The notes beneath the pieces are model-generated. The model was not told the origin of the DNA. It was given only the letters and a program-made list of their open reading frames with translations, and did not search any database. The translations under genes were made by a program, and so were the position numbers. Positions 1-12,600 of a DNA stretch of 64,000 nucleotides are shown here, in pieces (positions within the stretch are counted from its first letter, which is position 1; each line of letters opens with the position of its first letter). Source of the stretch: Lichenostomus cassidix. Taxonomy: Eukaryota; Chordata; Aves; Passeriformes; Meliphagidae. The stretch is from positions 76,275,850-76,339,849 of the forward strand of contig CM039183.1 of NCBI GenBank assembly GCA_008360975.2, in the 5' to 3' direction.

Positions 1-479
1 CATGCATATTCTTCATTCTGAAGGTTTCTGTACTTGTGGGAAGGAGATTTTTTTTTTTTTTTAATGCAGAATTGGTTTTTTGGTGGCACCAGTTAAAAAG
101 CATTGTTTTTTCAGTCCTGTTTCACATCTGAGAGATTAAAATGGTTTGTTACTGTAGAGATATATTGAAGAAGGTCTTGTGTGTTTGTCTAGAGTTACCT
201 TTCTTTCCCCTAGTGTAAGGTGAACTATTTCATGTTTAGAATACTTGGAGTTTATAGTTACTCTCTGTATATCAAGCTCTCTCAAAAATACAATTCTAAA
301 AATACTCTGTTGCTTTGCTTCAATGACTATGCAGATGGCAGAGCTTGGCTTGGCTTTCCTAACCTGGAGCTTTTCTTAAATGTAACAGCTGAGGATAAGC
401 TGAAGTGTTCATACTTGAGATTTAATTCTTCGGAGCCATGGTCTGATCAGTAACAGCTCTCTGTGTAACTTTTTTGCAG
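1..479 (+). other. MDN1: 3' part of the intron before window exon 1
   Basis: Intronic sequence ending in the acceptor tttttgcag at 471-479. It contains a 77-codon open frame (220-453) that matches nothing I recognise in midasin and is not flanked by good splice sites, so I treat it as chance. The preceding exon lies outside the window. Confidence 0.8.
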
Positions 480-627
480 CTTCTATTTGTCTGTGAGAAA
501 GGAAGCAGAAACAAAGTTGGTGGATGGAACTGGCCACAGACCTCACTACAGTCTCCGTACCCTTTGCAGGGCGTTGCGATTTGCAGCATCTAACCCATGT
601 GGCAGCATAGCACGCTCCCTGTATGAG
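480..627 (+). CDS. MDN1: MDN1 window exon 1 (AAA2 small domain)
   Basis: Residues 1-49 plus the last base of the preceding codon. Acceptor ttgcag|c, donor gag|gtaatt, phase 0 at the end. Reads FYLSVRKEAETKLVDGTG followed by SLRTLCRALRF, the helical small domain closing AAA2, placed by its order just upstream of AAA3. Confidence 0.93.
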
Positions 628-3600
628 GTAATTGCCAGTGTTAGCATTTGTTGCTGTGTGTATTCACTACAGGGATTGTTTGAGTAAAGGATAATCCTCT
701 CTAAGTGCAGTATTGAACAGAAATGGTTCTTTCATCTGTATATTTTTTCCTTATTTTTCATGTTTACCACTGAAAATAATTCTTCTTCCTAGGGCTTCTG
801 TTTGAGTTTCCTGACACAGCTTGACAGAAGTTCTCACCCATTGGTTCAAAAGCTTATTTGCCAGCATATAGTCTCTGGCAACATCAAAAGCCTTCTCAAG
901 CAGGTAGGCAAATAAGATATGAAGAACTGTCTAGTATTTAAAGTAGAATTTATTTTGAGTTGTCATCTCTCCTTTTTTCCTCAACATTTCCTTCTTGCAG
1001 TTCTGTTTTTCATTTTATAAAGATAAAAAGTAGAAAAAGTTAATACTGTTGTTTTGTAGTTTTTTACTGTTCTGAATGTTCATATGTTCGCTAGTTTATT
1101 TGTTAATTTGAAAAAATGTGGAAGCCTGGGTAACTAAAACATTTTGGAGTGTGGGCAGCTTAATGCAGTGGCTCCAAATCTGAAGCTTTCACAGACTTTT
1201 GAAGAGCTTTCTTGGGCTTTGTATTTTTAGATTCTGAATGCAGAACATATGGATATGAAGAAGCATCTGTGCTTTGTCTCTTATGGGAAAGGAAGAATGT
1301 CACTGATGCTGGGAACCCAGCATGAGTTTGCATGGGGGACCAGACAGTAGAATGGGGAAAGCAGTTTAGGAGATGGTTATTTGTTTCAAAATAAACCCTT
1401 TCATACTGGAAAATGTGTATGAATAAAAAAAGATGAAAACAAAATTCCTGCTTAGAAATGTCCTTCAAAATTCAGTGCTAGGACTCTTGAGACATTTTTG
1501 TCTTCATGGTACTGTCAGAGATTCCTGCTTCATGATCTTGAAATAATCTGGTCAGGCTTTTCCTGCAATTTGCATTCTGTGACAAGGGGACAGTGCTTAC
1601 TGCAGGAGTGCTCAGGGATTAATTTAAAATTGCTTTAGAGAATATGTAGCAGTGGTGTAACCAGAGTTGTTTTCATTAGCAAATTGAAACTGGTTGGTAT
1701 AATCTGTTACTTCTGTCATGTCTCCTTAGCAAATACCAAAACCCAAAGGAGGGAGTTTCATACTTATAGAAGGATACTGGATTTCAGCTGGGGACAAAGA
1801 ACCTACAGTAGATGAGAGTTACGTGCTCACTCCTTCAGTTAAGCTTAATCTGAAAGACATTGTCAGGGTTGTGTCTGCAGGGTAAGTGTTTCAACTTTTG
1901 CATTAAAAAAAGTTAAATATGTTTGTTTAGGCCTTGAGTGTTGGTGCCCCTCTAGTCTTTATGTTTAGATGAATAATGTCTATTTTCCTTGTACTTTACA
2001 GTTAACTTTTTATTATATAGTGACTTGAATTGATACAATGTTTCTTGTTTCCTTACACCATCTTACTGCCATACCTAGTTTTATTTAAATTCTATTCTAG
2101 AAATTTGCAGTTAAAATAACCTGCTTATTTCACAGTGCCATGAAAAGCTTCATGGGTAGCTGTTAGCACCTGGGAGTAAAGTTATTTACTTTTCCCTGTT
2201 AGTGTGTGGTCTTGGATAGCCCCAATGAGTTCAGTGGTGGTGTTTTGGTAATGTGGTTTAATAATAGTGACATCTTGTGTGTGGGTAAGATATGGCTCAT
2301 GCTTCTAACCTGCTATTTTGGTCATGGCTTTCAGGACTCATCCAGTACTGATTCAAGGAGAGACCTCTGTTGGTAAAACCAGTTTAATTCGCTGGTTGGC
2401 TGCTGCTACTGGGAATCACTGTGTAAGGATTAACAACCATGAGCATACTGATATCCAAGAATATATTGGCTGTTACACATCAGATGCCTCCGGAAAGTTG
2501 GTGTTTAAGGAAGGTAAGTGAGTATATTCTATGTACTCCAAATTCCTGTCTCATTTCAATTACTGGGGTCTTTTTTTTCTTCTTTTCTGCTTAACTTGAC
2601 TGGTTTATTATAATGAAGAGATGACCTGTCATAAAGTTAGTAGTTGTACTTTAATGATAATCGCTTCCATGAATTTCAGTGAATTCTGAAGAGTTCATGT
2701 CTGTCTCATCATGCTTATCCTCTTGGACCTAAAGATGATAAGTCAACAGTTTAAAAATACTGTTACTTCCATCTCTGGGCTAGGGTTTATACTGAGTGAA
2801 AATGGGTTGCTGAAAGTATCTGAATGCATGCTTCTGTTAGATTTGCTTTGTAAGATTTTTAACTTTTTTTTTTTTCCACTTTTTCTTTTCCCCCAAGGCA
2901 TTCTCATAGATGCAATGAGAAAGGGTTACTGGATCGTTCTAGATGAATTGAATTTGGCTCCCACTGATGTTCTGGAGGCTCTCAACCGCTTGTTGGATGA
3001 CAACAGAGAGCTGTTCATTACTGAGACTCAGGAGGTTGTCAAAGCTCACCCTCGCTTCATGCTCTTTGCTACACAGAACCCTCCAGGTCTCTATGGTGGC
3101 AGAAAGGTCTGTATGATCTGTTCCTTTGGTAGCATTTAGGGAGTTAATTTCTCTCATGCATAAAGTGTGATGTAAAAATGTTTTGATGCATGGCATCGTG
3201 AATCTCTTGAGGGAGGGAGTTGAGGTAGTTGTGGACTGTCAGTACAGCTGGGTTCTGTGTAGGAGAGTTGCTTGTTTCACAGTTACAAAATTTCTAATTA
3301 GTTACAGTTAGTTGAGATTCAAGTGATTTACTGAACTGGAGTTCATGTATATTATACTTGCTTTGGCATTTCTTGTCCGAGAGCACTGGAAAAGAGATTC
3401 TACTTAGGCTGTAGATGTCTGTTTTGTACTGGTTTTTGTCTGGAATAGGAAATTTTCTTCATGGTGACTGGTATGGTGCTGTGTTTTGGATTTGTGATCA
3501 AAACAATGTTGATAGCGCAGGAATGTCTTTGTTATTGTTGGCCAGTGCTTACACAGAGAGTCAAGGCCTTTTCTGCTTCTCACACTGCCCCACCTACTTG

Positions 3601-6600
3601 TGGAGAAGGTTGGGAGTGCATGAGAAGCTGTGAGGGGACACAGCCAGGACAGCTGACCCCAGCTGACCAAAGGGAATGGTCCATGTCATATGACATTGTG
3701 CTCAGCAGTCAAAACTGGGAGGAGGAGGAGGAGGGTGATGTTCAATGTTTGTTTCCCTAAATAAAATTGGTGTGTGAAGCCCTTATTTCCTGGAGATGGC
3801 TGAATACCTGACAATTGATGTGAAGTTTTGAATGGATTCCTAATTTTGCTTTGCTTGCACATGCACCTTTTGCTTTACTTTTGAAACTGTCTTTGTCTCA
3901 GCCTACAAGTTTTATCACTTTTACCCTTCCAATTCTCCCATTGTAGGGAGAGTGAGCATGTGGCTTTGTAATGCTTAGCTGCCTGTGCCCTTAAAACACA
4001 CAATGCATTTTAAAGCTCTTGTCCTCATCCAGATTCTCTCTTATGCTTTCTCTCCATGCTTATGTGTATGTTTTAATTTGTATGCTACGACACTGTCCAT
4101 ATTTCCTTTGGATCTGTAGGGCAAGATCTGTGATCAATATCAAAGGAAAAAGTTCAAGCAGTAGTGTGGTCTTGTGTTTTAGGTTTTGTCCAGAGCCTTC
4201 AGGAATCGTTTTGTGGAGCTGCATTTTGATGAGCTGCCAAGTGCTGAGCTGGAAACCATCCTGCACAAGCGATGCAGTTTGCCACCTTCCTACTGCAGCA
4301 AGCTTGTCAAAGTCATGTTAGACCTGCAAGTACGAGTGTCTTTCTTCTTTTAGTATAAGAAATGAAAATGTATTTCAAAGTAATATGTGCAAAGTGATAG
4401 AAATTCCTTTGTGGGGGGAGGTATTGTTAGCTGAAGGATACTTAAAATCCTAAACCATGGAGAGAACCTGCCAAGATACTAATTTCAGTGGTTAAGACAA
4501 AGAATAGGGATGGTGATGTCAGATTTGAGAGAAAGCTAGCAGGAAAAAGAAAAAGATTACTAGACACCTTGGAATTTGATGTGTAGAATTATCCCTTGCT
4601 CTGGAGCCAAAGTACAGTATTGGATTTGTAGGTGTCTTTTGAGTCATGTGAAATTTGGTATTACTTTTTAAGCAGTAATTTTGTATGTGTTCAGACACTC
4701 CTGTGTTCAACAGGCATTTGACACTTAGCATGTAGCTAAAACTACCTCATATGTAAAAGCAATTAGAGCAGCACAAACTGGATTTTGTTTTCGAATACCT
4801 GCCTAAAAGGAGTTAGTGTTCAGGAGTTGTGACTCTACTGGACTTTTTTGTTTCTTTTTCTTAGATTTTTCTTGTTACAATGTCACTGCAGAGAGTTGTG
4901 ATTAGCTTTACTTGAAGTATGTGGAGAGGTTCATGAAAAAATAGCTCACATTTTGTTCTTCTGACAGTCGTACCGCAGAGGTTCGACGGTGTTTGCTGGG
5001 AAGCATGGATTCATTACCCTGCGGGATCTGTTCCGCTGGGCTGAAAGGTACAGATTGGCAGAGCAGCTGGAGAAGGATTATGACTGGCTTCAGCACTTAG
5101 CAAATGATGGTGAGCTCTGCTGCCCCAGCTTTCTGAAGTGTCTGCAGAATCACTTTCCAGCACCACTCCTTACGTGCAAATTTTTGTTGCTGATTACCGA
5201 GGTAGTAATTGCTTTCTCTCTCCCTCTCTTTTGTAGGTTTTATGCTTCTGGCAGGCAGAGTCAGGAAACAGGAGGAGGTGGATGTTATTCAAAATGTCAT
5301 TGAAAAACACTTTAAAAAAAATATATATCCTGAGTCTCTCTTCTCAGGGGAGAGTGTCAAGAGGTTACTGGGTGAGTTTCCTGAAAGGGACCCCTCTGGT
5401 AGATCTCTAGGCATGACTAAAGCTGATGGATTGCTTTGTGTTGTGCAGCTAAGTCTTCCACGTGGATGTCAGTGATGGACAGAAATTTTAACCATGTTGT
5501 CTGGACTCAAGGGATGAGGAGACTTGCCATTTTGGTGGGACGAGCCCTGGAGTTTGGTGAACCAGTACTGCTGGTGGGAGACACTGGGTAATCTTGCTTT
5601 TTATGATGCAGTTCTTGGTAGTGCTGCACCAGCTGCTGAGCTGGATACAAAATGATTGTGTGGGCTTCAGTGCTGCTTTGACCTGGGACATTTGAGCCTC
5701 TCTCAGGGCAGACTTGCAACTGCTGTTTCTCAGAGTTCGTTTCTGAGGGGGAAGCAGTTGCATCTCATTCAGCCCAAGTCTTTAATGGGATTATCTGCAC
5801 TGTGTATAACTACATAGAAGTAATATAAAAGTAGTAAAATGAAAGTGAGTTGACTTCTGTCCCCACCTTTTATGAGGTGCCCTGTAGAATCTCACTGTGC
5901 CTCACTGGAGTGGCTGCTTTTGGGGTATTGTGACATTTTTCCATTTGAGCACATTCACTTTACATGTTTTAAGAGCTTGAATATAGCTTTCCTACCACTT
6001 CTCCACTTCACAAGCTGCTGAAGAGGTCGTGGAAGTAGTTGCTGTCTGCTCTTGTGCTCATTGTAAATTTGTAGACTATATTTTTGTAGGAAAGAAGGGA
6101 AGAAAAATGCAAGAAAAGAAAGAAGGAAAATTACATGGGTAGTAAATGAAAACTAGATACTTAGCAGTTTTTTCCCTCCTTAGGCTTGATCTAGACATGT
6201 AGCATTTCCAGTTCAGTGAAGTGTTACACTGGTTGGGTATCTGTAAGGGCAAGCCGAAATAAATCTGACTTTGAACTTGCAGAAATACATCAATGCAGAT
6301 ATTGATTTAAATTTAGTTAAAGGCCTGTTGTGCAAGTCAGCAACAGTTGTGCCAAAAGTGGCTTCACTTTGCATATGTTTCTTTCAAGGGAAGGAGCAGG
6401 ATTTGCATGCTGGGCTTTTGCTTCATAGCTCTTCAATGAAATATGAATCCTGTCCAAAGTGAGCTGATTGTTTGCTTTTGCCTTTTATTTAATCAGTCCC
6501 TTTCAATTAAATTATTTTTTTGCAGGTGTGGTAAAACTACCATTTGTCAGATCTTTGCAGCATTAGCAAATCAGAAGCTGTACTCAGTGAATTGCCACCT

Positions 6601-9600
6601 GCATATGGAGACATCAGACTTTCTGGGAGGGCTGCGGCCAGTCCGGCAGAGGTCCAAAGACCAGGTTTGTCTTGCCGCAGTAATAATGCAAAATCAGTAA
6701 TGGTGTGACCATGGAGGTAAAAAGCAGCAATTATTGTGACTTTTCACTTCCTTTTCCATTTCTTAGGAGGAATCTGATGGTTCTAGACTCTTTGAATGGT
6801 GTGATGGACCTCTTGTTTTAGCAATGAAAGAGGAGGGTTTTTTTCTCCTTGATGAGATTTCTTTAGCTGATGATTCTGTACTAGAGCGACTTAACAGGTA
6901 TGTCTTACATGTGGTAGTACTGAGAATTCTCAATGTGTCTGTTCATTACACAAACATGAGTAAACAAATCTGACTTCTCTTAAGCACATTTGTTTCTTGG
7001 ATTAGGTGAGCTGCTCTCTTGCTGAAAAGGACAGTGATACAAATAAAACGTAAAATTTCCAGTTTACCATTTTCAGTATTGATATTTTCAACCTGTCAGT
7101 GAGCTCTTGAAATTGTGCATCTTGTAAAATCCCAGGAAAACAAAAATCTAAGTTATTTCCCTCTTCAGTATCTAAACCTAAAATATAAATTTAATTTTAT
7201 TATCTGCTTGCCGTAGTGTCCCTCATTTTAGTCTTTCTGGTTACCATTATATTGGGTAAGTGAAAGTTTAACTAGGTCAATTAACATGATTTTCATTTTT
7301 AAGTGATCTTTTGAAGTGTGAAACAAAATTTAAAATAAACCCTTTTTTTAACTTCTCTAGTGTTCTTGAAGCTGAAAAGACGTTGGTACTTGCTGAAAAA
7401 GGTGGTCAAGATGATGAGGAGAATGAAGTAGAACTATTAGTTGCAGGAAAGAAATTCCGTATCCTTGCGACCATGAACCCAGGTGGTGACTTTGGGAAAA
7501 AAGAGGTAAATGTCAAAACATCTGGAAGTACAGTATGCATCTTCTGGTCGTAATGACCATTGAATGGTTGGAGGTGCAATGCAAAAATGCATCCTGCCAA
7601 TTCTGGCATCCAGTGCTTAAGTTGGCAGTTGCTTCATTGCTCTAAAGATGGAATCTTTAGATCCATTGCTCTAAAGATGGAATCTGTTTTCCATCACTTC
7701 TATATGCTGTCATTCTGACATTGTAAAGGAATACTCAGCAAAATGTTAATGGAAGCTTCAGGCCTCTAAATACTCTAGTTAGGCCTGATACATAGAATAC
7801 TTCAAGTACAGGAACTGTGTCTTGTGAAGCAAGTAAACCCAGCTCTCTGGAGTAGTACAAAGCTGCAGACCAGATTTTTCTCTCTAACATTATTCAGAAA
7901 GTGATGGTCATGTTGTCTTTCTCAGTGAATAATGAACGTCACATCCCAAAAGATCTTCTTCATTAAATGAAAAAAATCCATTTCTGAAGTTAAGAATTAA
8001 GTAATTTAAAACATGTTAAAGAAAACCCATAAGACAGCAAAACCCTACAACTTTTAGGCAGTGTTGGAAGCTGGGTCTGTAAAAAAGAACCAGAAGCTCT
8101 TTTACTCAAAAGAGGATGGCTACTCCATTGAAAGTGGTTTCTGGAGTAGAGAGCCCCTCATTTTGAAGCCTTGTGTTTAAACAGGATTTACTTCTGCATT
8201 CTATTTGTGCTACTAAGTTTTAGTTGACCAATTCAGCCAGAGGAAGAGAGGCATTAGAGAAATGAGTTGTAATTGAAGGCAAATTTCCATGTGATGGTTT
8301 GTTTCTGTACACAAAGGGAGATTACAGAGCCATTGTTTGATACATGATGTCCTAGAATGAATGGAGCTTTGGTGCTTGCAGTGCAGCTCAGTTTGTTATA
8401 TTCTTTTGAACTTTCTTTACCACCCATTTCCTGCACTGATGCCACTACCAGAAATCTTAAAAATCCTCCTTCATTCAAAGATTTTCTTACTATGTCTGTC
8501 AAAATTAGAAGGTAAGGTCTATCTTGTTCACTTTATTGTTTACAAGTGCAGTGACAACAAGGCTGTTAACTGAGCATTAAGGAAGATGATGTAATGAATC
8601 TTTAATTGCTCTGTCATTCTGCTTGTTTGCAGCTTTCCCCTGCACTGCGCAATAGATTCACAGAAATATGGTGTCCACAGAGCAATGGCCGGGATGATTT
8701 GATACAGATTGTAAAACACAATCTTCATCCAGGATTGGCTCTGGGTGCAATAAACCATGAAGGTGAGTATTTCTGTGTGTTGGTTTTCAAACTTTGCTAA
8801 GAAAATAGAGAGTTTCAAGGCTGCCAACTTTTCCTTAGAATTTACACCATCACCCTTTTCCTACTGTGTTTCTCTTTGAAGACAGTATGATATGTTTTGG
8901 ATTTTGTTCTTCCCTCACTGTGTATGTTACATGTCTATCCAGAAGTAAGCTCAAGGCTGTATTTACTTCACCATCCAGGAAATAAACTATCCGCAGCCCT
9001 TCAGTGTCCCAACTTGGTTTCAATGTAGAGTCTTGAAAGAGCTGGCACTTAACTTTCTGCCAGCAGCTTCGATGTTAGTATTAGTCACTTGATTCTGTGT
9101 TATTACCTGAATTTAAAAGGATCTGTTACAACAGCACAGACATGAACTCACTCTTCAGTTATTCTGTTTCTAGGCTATAGAGTCCCCATCCACATTGCTC
9201 GTGAAGCTGTACCTTCTTTAGGGACATTTTTATAGCAGTGTAGATGTGACCAATAAAATTATTTTATAACTCAAATTTATTTGGTTTCTATTTTTTTTTA
9301 CATTCTTTTTAGGGGCAGACATAGCAGAACTCATGATGGACTTTGTTGAATGGCTGACTAATCAAGAGTTTGGTCGCCAGTGTATTCTCAGTGTGAGAGA
9401 TATCTTGTCCTGGGTTAATTTTATGAATGTCATGGTAGAGAATGAGTCAAGTTCTGCCACAGGATGCAGCCGCCTTAACATTTCTCCAGTGATGTCTTTT
9501 ATCCATGCTGCATGTTTGGTGTATATTGATGGAATAGGATCAGGTAAGCCTTCAGTGCTCATTTGGCAGCAGAAAATATGAAACTGTATATTCGTAATAG

Positions 9601-12600
9601 TATTTTTTAGTCATATACAAACAGAATGGTTTGGAGCAGCATGGGACTCCTGGGAGAAGTTTTTATTTCCATTTAACAATCTCCTGTATGTCATGTGCCT
9701 TTTCTATGTTTCAGTAGCAAGCGTTTGAATAATACAGCAAGCTGAAGTAAATTAGAGGGATTAATAATATTACAAAGACTAGCACACAAATTAAGAAAAC
9801 CTGTGGTTTTTATTGAGTTTTCTGAGCTGATCCAGTACTCAAGCACATGAGCACATACAATTCTCTCTATCCCCCACTCCACATGTCAGCATCTGTCTGT
9901 GCTGGTCTGTACCATGCACATAGCTGAGAATGCACCTTTGTGTGTTTGGCTGCTGGCCCAGCTGATAAATAGCAGGTAAGGGAGAGGAGGAAAAGTGAAA
10001 GGCACAAGAAATGCCAGAAAATAAAGCCTAAAGGGGCTATGGCAAGGGATCAGGGTGATTGTGATGGTAGAAGAAAGGGAGTTAGAAATAAAGTGTCCTT
10101 AATTCTGTTGTTTACAGAACAGTCTGTCCATGGTAAATAGTACTGGAAGCATTGTCAAGCAAAAGCCCTAAAATAAAATATAAACCTGTGTGCACAAAAA
10201 GTGGCATCTGTGAGAAGGGACTGAGTGTCTTAACTCATAAGATGAATGTGCCTAGTTATGTTTTGAAGCACACTTAACTTTTCTAATTACAGGTACAACA
10301 TCCTGCTCAGCTGATACGGCTTTATTAGCTCGTGAGAAATGCCTGACATTCTTATGTGAGAAAATGAGTCAATTCTTTGAACTGACTGATTATCAGAAGA
10401 ATGAACTAAAGATTTATGACAGAACAAAGGAAAAAGAGTTTGTATGGATGGACAACTTTATGGGAATTCACCCCTTTTTTATTCCAAGAGGCAAGAGACT
10501 GTGGGAGTGGGTGGACATTTATTCTGTTGTTTACATTTTCAGTAGTTTTGTTATTCACGAAATCTAAGGAGGATACCTGAACCATCACAGAACAATTTAT
10601 TGGTTCTTAAGCCTTAGAAAAATGCCTTTTCTGCTTCCAAGTGTGTAGATTGCTACTCAGTCACATTTATTAAGGAGATACATCTGTTTATTCCTATTTT
10701 TCATGACTTCTTAATGGTTAATGGCCTAATTTTCATCGTCTATTTTCCAGTGTAACAAAGCTTTTTTAAATTTTTAGTTGTAATTTTCTCACTTTTGCAT
10801 GCTTGCGATGCCTGTTAACTTCCATTGAATAAAGCTGCAGCTCATCCTGGCCCTTGTGCAAAGCATGGAAAGGAGGGGTCCTGAGTACAAAGCTAAATAG
10901 AATGGAGATTAATGCCCTGCCTTGCTCTAGACTCTCAAAGATTTACTGCAATTTTTGCAAAAATATCCAGTCACTTTCATTTCAGTTTCTCATAGGAGAA
11001 ATTAATGCAAATTGGAACTAGCAAAATAGTGCTTCTTACCCTTAAAATACAGTGACAGGACTAAAAAGTGATGACTATGAACTTTCTAGCTCAGCTGGTG
11101 TAGTTTTTAGCACATGGACCTGTGTGTTCCTAATGTTGTATTAATTGTTCATAATTGAACATTTTGGCATTCATGGATTGTGTTAGTCATGCATAAAATT
11201 GTACAAAGTAATGCTTTTTCATAAATTGCTTAGTTCCTCTCTGCTGATTAGATCACTGAAAAAAATCACTTTGAATTACATTCATATTAAACAGGTATGA
11301 AGATGTGTTAAGATGCATTGGTGATTAAGGTCTTGTATACCTGAACAATGCTGTATTACAGATTTGGGGGAGTGGTGTTCCAGGGAGCTATACTGGCTGG
11401 AATTTGGCAGACAGCTTCTGTGTTCTCTCCCCACTGTATGCCAAAGTAATACTAAAGAAAAGGCCCACTTTAATTAGAGGAGTCTTCCTTCACAGAACTG
11501 GCAGTGTATGGAACTGATTAATATGTTATTGTGTAATATGACTGAACTGTTTCATTCAGTGCCAGTTTTTCATGAGCTGCTTTTCAATTTTAGATCCACA
11601 TGCCTGAAGCAAGGCCTGATTTATTTTTCAGGGATAGATCTGAAGTCACGAACCAGGAGGTATTAAAATTTCATGGCAAAACAAATCATATATCCATATG
11701 CTTTTTTTGCAAAATTCAACATAAATGTCTGGAGATGTGCTGAGTTGCAGCAGTAGGTCAAACAGAAAGTGCATGTGCCTGATCTCTGAGAATAGCATAC
11801 AAGTTGGATCTTCATTGCTTGCTGTACTGTAATCATCAATTTACAGACAGAATGAGCTCATTCAGAGGCACATTGTCAGCAGCTCCAGTCTAAACATTCT
11901 TTAATTGTTTAATTGTTTTCTGTTTTACCTTTCCTTTGTTTTAGGCCCTGTTATCCAGAGGAACATGACAGATTATGCTTTAAATGCTGGGACTACAGCA
12001 GTGAATGGACAAAGACTGTTAAGAGCCCTACAGCTTAACAAACCTATTTTGTTGGAGGGCTCACCAGGAGTGGGCAAGACCAGTCTAGTTGCTGCCCTGG
12101 CAAAAGCTTCAGGAAACTGTCTTGTTCGAATCAATCTGTCTGAGCAAACGGTAATATAAAATATTAATTTTGTTACTTGGTGCATATGACAGGGTAGAAG
12201 CCTTGTGTACCTTTTAAAGTGCAGCTCTCTTTAACTTATGCACTGTGTCTGAAATGTCAATTTTTCCTTCTTGGTCTCAAGATGAAACTGAATGGGAGGG
12301 GTAACGAGAAAGAGCAGTAGGCTTCTCTGAGTGAATGCCAATTCCCACATATTTCAGTTCTTTTCAAGTGAAGTCATGCATATCTTTGTCTACTGTGTTT
12401 TTCTTGGCTTCTGCAACATTACTTGAAAACAGCTCTAAGGCTTTTTAGCTTTTCTGTTCCAATTTAAATTTTTGTTGCTAAATGTAGTAGCTGGTCACTG
12501 GAGCCCTATAATGGAAAAGCTTTTAGCATTTGGCAATTACTGAAATTTTTAAAATACACCTAAAGTGTAGGTATTAAAATATAAGGGAGAAAAAGTAAAG

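Noticed and set aside
220..453. 77-codon open frame at the window start
   Set aside because: No similarity to midasin that I recognise and no suitable donor; it ends before the real acceptor at 479.
3404..3760. Three overlapping open frames on both strands
   Set aside because: They lie in the degenerate LTR; LTRs of this kind are non-coding.
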